Origin: an uncultured Anaerolineae bacterium
GTDB lineage: Bacteria; Chloroflexota; Anaerolineae; Anaerolineales; Villigracilaceae
DNA length: 44,419 nucleotides
Direction: 5' to 3'
Assembly: GCA_903854805.1 (NCBI GenBank)
Contig: CAINXK010000457.1
Coordinates: forward strand, 1 to 44,419
The translations under genes were made by a program, and so were the position numbers. The notes beneath the pieces are model-generated. The model searched no databases, was not told the origin of the DNA, and saw nothing but the letters and a program-made list of their open reading frames with translations. Below are positions 24,489-31,492 of this stretch, in pieces (positions within the stretch are counted from its first letter, which is position 1; every line of letters begins with the position of its first letter).

Positions 24489-25364
24489 CTAGGCCGGGAT
24501 TTTATCTTTTTCACGTTTGCGAAAGGCTTTGATCCAGCGCATGCCGTAATCATCACGACCCATGGATAGGTCGGCTGCCAGAACGGCAGTATTGACCTCA
24601 GTCAGGAGAGGGTTGGTGATTGGGCAGGTCAGCCCGGCATGAATGGCCATGGCGATATAGGTAGCGTTGATGAATTTGCGGTCTGGCATGCCAAAAGAAA
24701 TATTGCTGGCACCCATTGAGATATTTACGCCAAACTCTTTTACGACCATCTCGATCGTATCCAGAGCAATTTTACCGGCGCGGCTATCGGCGCTCATGGC
24801 CATGGCCAGCGGGTCGATGATCACGTCTTCCAATGGGATCCCGGCCTGGGCTGCGCGCTCAATGATGCGTGCTGCCACTGCAAAGCGTGCTTCGGCTGTG
24901 GCAGGTATGCCGTTGTCGTCCATACACAGTCCGATGACAGCTGCTCCATATTCTTTGGCTAACGGCAGTATCTTTGCCAGTGAATGTTCCTCGCCGTTCA
25001 CAGAATTAATCAGGGCTTTGCCTTCATAAATCGAAAGTGCGGCTGCCAGCGCCAATGGATTGGCAGTATCGATGCAGAGCGGCGCATCCACCACTTCCAT
25101 TACGTTGCGGATGATCTGCTGGATAAGCTTTGGTTCATCTGCACCTGGAACGCCGGCATTGATATCCAGCGCTGCAGCTCCGGCGGCGACCTGGTCCAGG
25201 GCGTCTTTGCGAATAATGTCAAAATTGCCGGCTTGCAGTGATTCCAGCACGGATTTACGCCCGGTTGGATTGATACGTTCGCCGATAATTGCGGTGGGCA
25301 AATCCCTGCTGATCTTGATCGTTTTGGTTTTAGATTTCAACAGGGTGGTTAGGTTTTGGGTCAT
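24489..25364 (-). CDS. Methyltetrahydrofolate:corrinoid methyltransferase (pterin-binding TIM barrel)
   Basis: Moves a methyl group between tetrahydrofolate and a corrinoid protein, as AcsE/MeTr does and as the folate domain of MetH does. The 291-residue protein is a single pterin-binding barrel with GERINPTGR at about 28-36, LDINAGVPG, CIDTANP, INSVNGE, CMDDNGIP, IIDPLAM and GASNISFGMP, the usual series of pterin-site strands. It lies between the MetH-reactivation-type gene and xylA. Together with the two corrinoid proteins and the UroD-type methyltransferases it supplies the second methyl-transfer step. Direction of transfer in the cell is not shown by the sequence. Confidence 0.92.
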   Translation of the reverse strand: MTQNLTTLLKSKTKTIKISRDLPTAIIGERINPTGRKSVLESLQAGNFDIIRKDALDQVAAGAAALDINAGVPGADEPKLIQQIIRNVMEVVDAPLCIDTANPLALAAALSIYEGKALINSVNGEEHSLAKILPLAKEYGAAVIGLCMDDNGIPATAEARFAVAARIIERAAQAGIPLEDVIIDPLAMAMSADSRAGKIALDTIEMVVKEFGVNISMGASNISFGMPDRKFINATYIAMAIHAGLTCPITNPLLTEVNTAVLAADLSMGRDDYGMRWIKAFRKREKDKIPA

Positions 25365-25466
25365 GGAAGCCTCGTCTCAAAATGAAATATAAGCGCTGGT
25401 AAAATCCCGAATTTATTGGTCTGCTTTCTTCCCAATTGAACGGGCAAACAAATCAAATTCATCATT

Positions 25467-25721
25467 TTACAATTCAATCTGGTTGTTTTTGGTTAGGTAG
25501 ATGCCGCTGGTTACTTTCGCCTGGTATTTTTCGAAAGTATTGATTGAATTGTCGAAGAAATTAGCCAATTTCTTCGACTGTCGCAGGTAATGTTTGGTGA
25601 TCAGATCCAGTAGATCATCACTATGATGACATTGCTCAACATACGCATCCGCTGCTTGGAGCGGGCTTGGAACAGATCCTGGCTTATTCTGGGTGAATAA
25701 ATCGGCGATGCTCTTTCTGGT
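25467..25721 (-). other. In-frame 84-codon extension after the TAG of the reactivation-type gene
   Basis: Reading past the TAG at 25722-25724 in the same frame gives 84 sense codons up to TAA at 25467-25469. The segment starts TRKSIADLFTQNKPGS and includes DDLLDLITKHYLRQSKKLAN and FEKYQAKVTSGIYL. Codon choice looks like that of a real gene (many C- or G-ending codons such as TAC, TTC, ATC, ACC and AAC). There is no ATG, GTG or TTG start inside this frame. It is therefore either a readthrough tail, the rest of a gene split by a nonsense change, or an open frame by chance. I recognise no family. Confidence 0.5.
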
Positions 25722-26447
25722 CTAAAGATTAGGCGCTTTTTGACCACCGAAATGTTGCTCGTGGTTCTGGTAACGACAGGTCTCGCGCATATTGCAGAAG
25801 TCACAAGTTCGGCCGGCGCTGAATGGAGTTGGGCTGATTCCCAACATCATCGAAACAGATTTATGAGGGTACATCTGGGCGCTCTCGTTTAAACTTACGC
25901 CAATTTGGGCGGCATCCAGCGCTGAGAAAATTTGAGGTTGTCCCTCGCCGACTGACCAGCCAATCATCCCTGGGCTGACCGGGATGCTGGTGAACAGGCC
26001 GGAAGCCTGGTTTTCGGCTTCCAGTTCGGAGCAAATTGCCAGTCCGAGCGCTTCCGCAGCCACCGATCCAAAACCATCCAGGGCAAATGCGTAGGCTGGG
26101 TCAGCGTGCATCAATTCTGTAACCCGGCTTTCGAGGGCCGGGCCGAGTGTGCAAACCATCAACGCTATTTGTTGGGCTGGCGCAAGATGTTCGGCCAGCA
26201 ATGCGCCCTTTAGCTGCACGTTTCCGGCGAGCATAAACCGTTCGTGGCTTATCTTTTCCACGGGCAGGGTCAGGTAAACCACCAATGGCTCGATCAGCCG
26301 CATTCCTTCAACGATAACCTGTTCGGCTATATCAACCAGCCGTGGTCTGCGCTGTCGAATTACAGCCGGGTCGGCCCCCTGGCCTCGCAGCACCATATCT
26401 GCGTCAATCTTTAAATTAGGGTATGAACGAACGATTTGATTACTCAT
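25722..26447 (-). CDS. Stand-alone methionine synthase (MetH) reactivation-domain protein
   Basis: The 241-residue protein resembles the activation domain of B12-dependent methionine synthase, with the typical SALDAAQIGVSLNESAQMYP segment followed by KSVSMMLGISP near residues 174-205. In the MetH family this domain binds S-adenosylmethionine and lets an oxidised corrinoid be reduced and remethylated. Stand-alone forms are known in anaerobes such as Thermotoga. Cysteines C215, C218 and C224 (C-X2-C-X5-C) near the end could bind a metal or cluster. ATG 26447 is chosen because AAGGACCCACCTT precedes it and the product starts MSNQIV. It is probably the activator for the corrinoid proteins of this locus. 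The frame continues after the stop. Confidence 0.85.
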   Translation of the reverse strand: MSNQIVRSYPNLKIDADMVLRGQGADPAVIRQRRPRLVDIAEQVIVEGMRLIEPLVVYLTLPVEKISHERFMLAGNVQLKGALLAEHLAPAQQIALMVCTLGPALESRVTELMHADPAYAFALDGFGSVAAEALGLAICSELEAENQASGLFTSIPVSPGMIGWSVGEGQPQIFSALDAAQIGVSLNESAQMYPHKSVSMMLGISPTPFSAGRTCDFCNMRETCRYQNHEQHFGGQKAPNL

Positions 26448-26775
26448 AAGGTGGGTCCTTTCGGTGCGTGACCGAAGCATGCGCAAGCATGAATTAATCT
26501 TAGTTTTCGTGGTATTTATTCACTGGCATCCAGATTCCGGTCGTAATCTTCATGATCATTGCGTGTAATAGATCGGAAATCGGTGGTTTGCTCGGTAGGT
26601 GGTTATTTGGGCTGGAACTTTTGCACAATACCCACAAAAAATAATTCTGCTTTAGCTGGGCGCATTCCTTCGATCAGCCAGTACATTTGGAGAGAAAATC
26701 TTTTTATTGCATGCTTTGCGAAAACCTTTATGACAGTCAAGACTTATATTTTTTTGGAAAAATTTAAATAGTCAA
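26448..26775. other. Non-coding stretch with two small hairpins
   Basis: Just upstream of the gene start at 26447, TTCGGT/ACCGAA (26460-26465 with 26471-26476) and CATGC/GCATG (26478-26482 with 26487-26491, loop GCAA) form two small adjacent hairpins. A 27-codon minus-strand frame (26603-26686) has plausible amino acids but no good ribosome-binding site. A promoter for the downstream genes is expected here but was not clearly seen. Confidence 0.4.
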
Positions 26776-27936
26776 TTAATACTTGCCATATTCTTGCAGG
26801 GTTTCCCACATGGCCATAATGTTTTGAGGGGGAACATTCCCCTGGATATTATGGACTGTATTGAAAACGAATCCGCCGCCGGGCATAAGATCTGCCAGCC
26901 GTCTGCGAACATCGGTGCGGACTTCCTCAGGAGTATGGCTTTCGTCGAAAGCATTCTGAGTATCCACGCCACCACCCCAGAAGCAAACATCTTTGCCGTA
27001 TTCGTGTTTAAGTTCGGCTGAATCCATATTTGCTGCACTGACTTGAACTGGATTCAAAATATCTACACCAATTTCGATAAAGTCAGGAATGATCGCCCGG
27101 ATTGAACCACAAGAGTGGACGAAGATCTTGGCGTCTGTTTTTGAATGGATGTAATCGAACATTTCCTTGTGGAACGGTTTTAGAATTTTGCGATAGGACT
27201 TGGGCGAAATGAGCAAACCGTTTTGGCCAGCCAGGTCGTCAGCCATCTGTACAACATCGATCGGGATGCCTTCCATCACTTCGAACATTTTTTCCCAGTA
27301 TGCCATCTGTAAATCCACATATTTTCGTAGGATCTTCCTGGCTAGTTCAGGGTTCGCGGCCCAATCGGCATAACCATCCTTATAGCTATGTGTCCACATA
27401 TATAATTCAAAAATACCTGCCGAAATATTACCGATCACAAGTGCCCGTTTTTCCTGCTCAAGTACTTTCAGCGAGGCTTCGCGCAGTCCGGCAAATCGTA
27501 CAGGGTCAAGTGGATCTGGTAAGGTATAACGGTCAACCATCTCGGGTGTGATCTCACCGCTCAGAGGGTGTTCAAACATGTCATAATACATGCCCCCATC
27601 GATCGGCATGCGCCAGCCAATTTGATATTCATCGTAAAAATACCGATACTGTTTGTCAGGAGTTTCATGCAGTTCGATCTTGAAGCTAGCAGTTGAGCGC
27701 GGTGAGATGTTGCGCACATCCACTCCCAGTCTTTCCATCACATCATCATCCACCAATGCTAGCTGTTGAAGCATATCGATGATGATGATCTCTTTTTCTG
27801 GTAAGCCCAGGTATTGGCGCAAGCGGCGATAAGCTTTTGCTTGAATTCCGGTGACAACCGTACCGCCCATATCGTAAGGAACCCGATCTGGTTCCTTGTG
27901 ATTCAATGCAGTCAAAACACGTTCGCGGGAATTCAT
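26776..27936 (-). CDS. UroD/MtaA-family corrinoid methyltransferase (copy 1)
   Basis: Members of the uroporphyrinogen decarboxylase-like family in methyltransferase loci move methyl groups from a substrate to a corrinoid protein, or from it to a thiol, using zinc held by H-x-C and a distant Cys. The 386-residue protein starts RERVLTALNHKEPDRVPYDMGG, the normal family start, and has H274-x-C276 (FVHSCGSI). At the place where the third ligand is expected (VHNIQGNVPPQNI) there is H362 rather than Cys, so the metal site may differ. CAAGGAGATCTCC precedes the ATG. Not a haem-biosynthetic decarboxylase by context. The substrate is not known; a methylated sugar is my guess from the neighbouring genes. 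Confidence 0.83.
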   Translation of the reverse strand: MNSRERVLTALNHKEPDRVPYDMGGTVVTGIQAKAYRRLRQYLGLPEKEIIIIDMLQQLALVDDDVMERLGVDVRNISPRSTASFKIELHETPDKQYRYFYDEYQIGWRMPIDGGMYYDMFEHPLSGEITPEMVDRYTLPDPLDPVRFAGLREASLKVLEQEKRALVIGNISAGIFELYMWTHSYKDGYADWAANPELARKILRKYVDLQMAYWEKMFEVMEGIPIDVVQMADDLAGQNGLLISPKSYRKILKPFHKEMFDYIHSKTDAKIFVHSCGSIRAIIPDFIEIGVDILNPVQVSAANMDSAELKHEYGKDVCFWGGGVDTQNAFDESHTPEEVRTDVRRRLADLMPGGGFVFNTVHNIQGNVPPQNIMAMWETLQEYGKY

Positions 27937-28039
27937 TGGAGATCTCCTTGATAAGTTCGCTGAATTATTCGTTCACAAGTTCTTATAAAGCGCGGATCTA
28001 GACACGCAAATTTTCTTAAGGTTATTCGGTGGAATTTCA

Positions 28040-28068
28040 GGATCACCGGCATCACAATTGTGTGATCC
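28040..28068. promoter_or_regulatory. Palindrome upstream of a methyltransferase gene, candidate operator
   Basis: ATCACA (28051-28056), four bases, then TGTGAT (28061-28066) is a perfect inverted repeat. It overlaps a second possible pairing of GGATCAC (28040-28046) with GTGATCC (28062-28068). It lies about 105-130 bases before the methyltransferase start and could be an operator or an RNA hairpin. Confidence 0.35.
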
Positions 28069-28309
28069 GCCAATCTGCCCAGTAAGGGAAGAGATGGCTG
28101 AACCGAAATCCACCCTCGAGCTCGATTTATGGAAATAGCACTACTGTGTGGCTAACACATAAACGGAGCATCGCTGTAAAGCAAGTTCGGAGTAATGAAT
28201 GGTAAAAGCCAGGTCCATGACGAAATCAGGGTGGCGGAATAATGGTTTTTCGTAAAACAAACTGCCCAATACAAAACGCAATAATTAGAAGAGATTATTT
28301 TTTCTTCAT

Positions 28310-28337
28310 AGGGCGGGCAGCCGAAGCCGCCCGCCCT
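28310..28337 (-). terminator. GC-rich hairpin after the sugar-binding protein gene
   Basis: AGGGCGGGC (28310-28318) pairs perfectly with GCCCGCCCT (28329-28337). It lies 19 bases after the stop of the binding-protein gene on the minus strand. No T-run follows in that direction, so it may protect the 3' end of the mRNA as much as end transcription. Confidence 0.55.
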
Positions 28338-28356
28338 GCGATGGAACTATTAACTT

Positions 28357-30372
28357 TTACTTGTGGTAGAAGAATGCTGCGTTGGCTTTGGTGATGATTA
28401 ATGTGCCGGTATCGACACTTTCGGGCAGCGGGATGATGCCAGCTGTTTTGTTATCTGGCACAACGGGCACTGGGGCGTGATTGTAATAATAGAGTAACTT
28501 GGTGCCCAGGTAAGACATCAGGGCGGTTTTCTGCGCTACGGAAGCGTAAATAACACCGTCTTCGATGAATTTCAGGGTGCCGTCATCACGGTCCATGGAG
28601 ACAATTTGAACTTTGCCAACCAGGTCAAGTTCTTTGACTGCGGTAGCAGCACCTACGCCGCCCGCCGCTTCAACACAGCCAACGCCGGCTAAATCAGGAA
28701 AGCGTTGTAAGACCGCTTTGAGGCCATCCGCGGCTTTGGCGGAATCGGATTGGTCGTCAATTACCTGAACCATTTCGATGCCGGGGAAGTTCGCGGCGAA
28801 CTCGTCTTTGTAACCTTGAATGCGTTCTTCCAGGTTGGACTGACCAACTTTGGTCAGCAGGGCAACTTTGCCCTTGCCGCCGAGTGCTTCAGCCAGTTTC
28901 TTCGCGCCTTCGCGACCTGCGTTGTAATTGCCGGTGCCCAGGAATGTATAGCGCTTGGAACCATATACTTCAGCATCCAATGTTACAACCGGGATACCAG
29001 CTTCAATCGCCTTGTCGATGGATGGCTTGAGAGCCGGATCGAAACCGACGACCAGGATGCCAGCCGGTTTTTCAGCGATGACCTGTTCGAATGTGTTGAT
29101 CATGGCGGTCATGTCATATTCTACTGGACCGACAAACTTGGTTTTGACGCCCAATTCTTTGCCAGCAAATTCCAGACCCAAACGGTGGTCGATGAAATAG
29201 GGCAAGTTGACCAGGGCCAGAACTTCCACATACGTCTCTTCGGGTGCCGCTGGGGTAACCGGATACTTGCTGAAATCGTAGGGATCCGCGACATGGTAGA
29301 AGAATTTGGCGTTATCAGCCTTGATGACTACTACGCCGGTGTCGACAGCCTGGGGCAGCGGGATGATGCTGGCAGCTTTGTTGTCGGCCACAATCGGGAC
29401 AGGGTTGTTCTTGAGACCCTGCATCAGCATGGTGCCATAGAAGGTCATCAGAGCGGTTTTCTGCGCCACAGAAGCGTAAATAACCTTGTCTTCAATGAAT
29501 TTGAGGGTGCCGTCGTCGCGATCCATCGAGACGATTTGTACTTTGCCGACCATGTCAAGTTCTTTGACAGCGGTGGCCGCGCCAACACCACCGGCCGCTT
29601 CCACGCAACCCACACCAGCTAATTCGGGTTCGCGTTGCAGAACGGCTTTTAAGCCATCAGCGGCTTTGGCTGAGTCGGATTGGTCGTCAATAACCTGGAC
29701 TACTGAAATGCCAGGGTAGTTGGCTGCAAATTCATCTTTGTAACCATTCAAGCGCTCTTCCAGGTTGGATTGGCCGACTTTGGTGATCAGGGCAACTTTG
29801 CCTTTTCCACCAAGGGCTTCTGCCAGGGTTCTGGCGCCCACTTTACCGGCATTATAGTTGCCAGTACCCAGGAAGGTATAGCGTTTGGAACCGTATACTT
29901 CGGCGTCCAGAGTTACGACCGGAATGCCAGCGTCAACGGCTGCGTCGATGGATGGTTTGAGCGCAGGATCGAATCCAACCGTATTGATGCCGGCGGGTTT
30001 CTCAGCAATTGCCTGCTCAAAGGAATTGATCATAGCGGTCATATCATATTCGACTGGGCCGACATATTTTGTCTTTACGCCCAGTGCGTGACCAGCATAT
30101 TCAAGACCAAGGCGATGGTCAATGAAGTAAGGTAAGTTCACGAGCGCATTGACTTCGAAATAGACCTGATCAGATCCGGCAGGAGCCTGGGTGGCTGCTG
30201 GTTGGGCCGGGGCTTCGGTAGCAGCGGGCTTGGCAGGGGCATCGGTTGCTGCTGCAGGCTTGGCAGGAGCGGGTTGGGCTGGGGCTTCGGTCGCCGCGGG
30301 AGTTCCGCAGGCTGAAAGTAGCATGGTCATGACCAGAAGCATGGAAAGAACTGATAATATTTTCTGTTTCAT
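28357..30372 (-). CDS. Sugar ABC transporter binding lipoprotein with two tandem binding domains
   Basis: The 671-residue protein has a lipoprotein signal peptide with lipobox LLSACG (Cys at residue 22), a proline/alanine-rich linker (about 24-68), and two copies of a periplasmic binding protein of the ribose/xylose type (residues 71-360 and 381-671). By hand count the copies are about 82% identical (51 differences in 290) with no gaps. Shared parts include PYFIDHRLGLE, GFDPALKPSID, PVVTLDAEVYGSKRYTFLGT and SMDRDDGTLKFIED. A single domain is normal for the family. The ATG follows GAGGAGAAAATCG. It is the last gene of the operon with the ATPase and permease, probably anchored outside the membrane, binding a sugar or sugar derivative. 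Confidence 0.93.
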   Translation of the reverse strand: MKQKILSVLSMLLVMTMLLSACGTPAATEAPAQPAPAKPAAATDAPAKPAATEAPAQPAATQAPAGSDQVYFEVNALVNLPYFIDHRLGLEYAGHALGVKTKYVGPVEYDMTAMINSFEQAIAEKPAGINTVGFDPALKPSIDAAVDAGIPVVTLDAEVYGSKRYTFLGTGNYNAGKVGARTLAEALGGKGKVALITKVGQSNLEERLNGYKDEFAANYPGISVVQVIDDQSDSAKAADGLKAVLQREPELAGVGCVEAAGGVGAATAVKELDMVGKVQIVSMDRDDGTLKFIEDKVIYASVAQKTALMTFYGTMLMQGLKNNPVPIVADNKAASIIPLPQAVDTGVVVIKADNAKFFYHVADPYDFSKYPVTPAAPEETYVEVLALVNLPYFIDHRLGLEFAGKELGVKTKFVGPVEYDMTAMINTFEQVIAEKPAGILVVGFDPALKPSIDKAIEAGIPVVTLDAEVYGSKRYTFLGTGNYNAGREGAKKLAEALGGKGKVALLTKVGQSNLEERIQGYKDEFAANFPGIEMVQVIDDQSDSAKAADGLKAVLQRFPDLAGVGCVEAAGGVGAATAVKELDLVGKVQIVSMDRDDGTLKFIEDGVIYASVAQKTALMSYLGTKLLYYYNHAPVPVVPDNKTAGIIPLPESVDTGTLIITKANAAFFYHK
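28360..30162 (-). repeat. Tandem duplication inside the binding-protein gene
   Basis: Two direct copies of about 870 bases encode the two binding domains: copy 1 at about 29293-30162 and copy 2 at about 28360-29232, separated by a 60-base linker. Protein identity is about 82% by hand count. Some nucleotide stretches are nearly identical, which suggests a fairly recent duplication or gene conversion between copies. Confidence 0.9.
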
Positions 30373-30446
30373 TCGATTTTCTCCTCGTGATTTTCGTGCT
30401 TGGTTTGTGGGCTTGCCAGGTTTGAAATTGAAGTTTGCAAACTCAT
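30369..30446 (-). CDS. Possible 25-codon leader frame overlapping the binding-protein start
   Basis: ATG at 30446 opens a short frame (MSLQTSISNLASPQTK...) whose TGA overlaps the ATG of the binding-protein gene as ATGA. A perfect AAGGAGG lies upstream (30466-30472), but 19 bases from this ATG, which is too far for normal use. It may be a coupled leader peptide or chance. Confidence 0.25.
   Translation of the reverse strand: MSLQTSISNLASPQTKHENHEEKIE
30432..30443. promoter_or_regulatory. 12-base palindrome before the binding-protein gene
   Basis: AGTTTGCAAACT is a perfect palindrome in the 123-base gap between the permease and binding-protein genes. It could be an operator or small transcript hairpin; there is no second copy that I found. 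Confidence 0.3.
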
Positions 30447-30495
30447 AAGGTGCGTTTTGTTTTTACCTCCTTCTATTTTTATTGGAATTCAGGTT

Positions 30496-31491
30496 TTAGG
30501 ATTTCGAACGATGGGAAAGAGAGTCGGCTGCTACCGCGATGATCAAGACACCACCGATGACAATATTTTGCCAGTAGACATTGATGCCTAGCAGGTTCAA
30601 GCCATTCGAAATCAAATTCAGGAGTATGACACCCAGTAGCGCGCCCAAGATTGAGCCTTCGCCGCCTGAAAGACTGGCTCCTCCAATAACCACTGCAGAT
30701 ATTACCCGTAGTTCAGCGCCAAGACCGGCAGACACTGAGGCCGTGCCCATACGTCCGGCCAATAACAGACCGGAAACTGCCGCCATAAAGGCTACGATCA
30801 TGTAGTTTATGATCTTGATTTGATCGATATTGATACCGGATAGCCGGGCGCTGCGCTCGTTGCCGCCTACAAAATAACTCTGGCGGAAAAAGCTCGATCG
30901 TCGTAGAAAGATTTCCCCGACAATCACTAGAAATGCCATGATCCAAACCGGAATTTGTAACCCAAGTAATTTCTCTTGTCCGAAAAAGTTGAACGCATCC
31001 GGCAGGTTGGAGATACCCAGCCCAGATGTAACCAGGAAAACGATGCCTCGTACCACCTGCATCATGCCCAGAGTGGCGATAAATGGGTTGACCCTTACTT
31101 TTGTAACCAGGACCCCATTGACGAGGCCAATCAGAACACCAGTCACCAGGCCCAGCAAGATCCCTAACCAGACGGGTGCTCCAAACTTGGTGATGGAGTA
31201 ACCCGCAACTGCGCCAGCCAGGGCCAGAATTGAACCGACCGACATATCAAACCCGCCAGAGACCATCAGGATGGTCATGCCCACTGCTACGATCATATCG
31301 AAAGATAGACCGACCAGGAGGGCAATCAAGTTTGCGCGGTTAAGGAAATTGGGCGAGCTGATTGCCAATAATAGGGCAAATGCCAGCACCGACAGGAAAA
31401 TGGTCAGCTCACGCTGTTGTAGCAAAGTTTTAAGGAACAAATTGCCTTTGCTGGGCTGGGTCGGACTTTTTGGAGTTATTTTCTCTGTCAT
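30496..31491 (-). CDS. Sugar ABC transporter permease (RbsC/XylH type)
   Basis: A 331-residue membrane protein with about eight to ten hydrophobic segments and the family sequence GGFDMSVGSILALAGAVAG and GLVTGVLIGLVNGVLVTKVRVNPFIATLGM in the middle, typical of the branched ribose/xylose-type permeases. It forms the membrane channel with the ATPase product. The start at 31491 (MTEKITPK) is preferred to an upstream in-frame ATG because CAGGAGAAATAGC lies before it. It begins one base after the ATPase stop, so translation is coupled. Confidence 0.92.
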   Translation of the reverse strand: MTEKITPKSPTQPSKGNLFLKTLLQQRELTIFLSVLAFALLLAISSPNFLNRANLIALLVGLSFDMIVAVGMTILMVSGGFDMSVGSILALAGAVAGYSITKFGAPVWLGILLGLVTGVLIGLVNGVLVTKVRVNPFIATLGMMQVVRGIVFLVTSGLGISNLPDAFNFFGQEKLLGLQIPVWIMAFLVIVGEIFLRRSSFFRQSYFVGGNERSARLSGINIDQIKIINYMIVAFMAAVSGLLLAGRMGTASVSAGLGAELRVISAVVIGGASLSGGEGSILGALLGVILLNLISNGLNLLGINVYWQNIVIGGVLIIAVAADSLSHRSKS

Positions 31492-31492
31492 G

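Larger units (their letters stand above)
27937..28356. other. Intergenic region between the binding-protein and methyltransferase genes
   Basis: This 420-base stretch holds no convincing gene. It carries the hairpin at 28310-28337 after the binding-protein gene, and the palindrome at 28051-28066. A possible promoter for the downstream methyltransferase is TTGCGT, 16 bases, TATAAG on the minus strand, about 50 bases before its start. Confidence 0.4.

Noticed and set aside
25601..25804. 67-codon minus-strand frame overlapping the end of the reactivation-type gene
   Set aside because: It is in a different frame from both the gene and its extension, and the composition is not protein-like. The in-phase extension explains the coding signal better.
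26603..26686. 27-codon minus-strand frame in the gap before the reactivation-type gene
   Set aside because: The amino acids look plausible, but there is no ribosome-binding site, no motif and no neighbour support; too short to claim.
27937..28356. Possible cobalamin riboswitch before the methyltransferase gene
   Set aside because: I looked for the conserved B12 box and flanking stems on both strands and did not find them; only a palindrome and a hairpin are present.
28750..29622. 290-codon open frame on the plus strand over the binding-protein gene
   Set aside because: It runs antisense to the tandem binding-protein gene, and its length comes from the repeated, biased codons of that gene.
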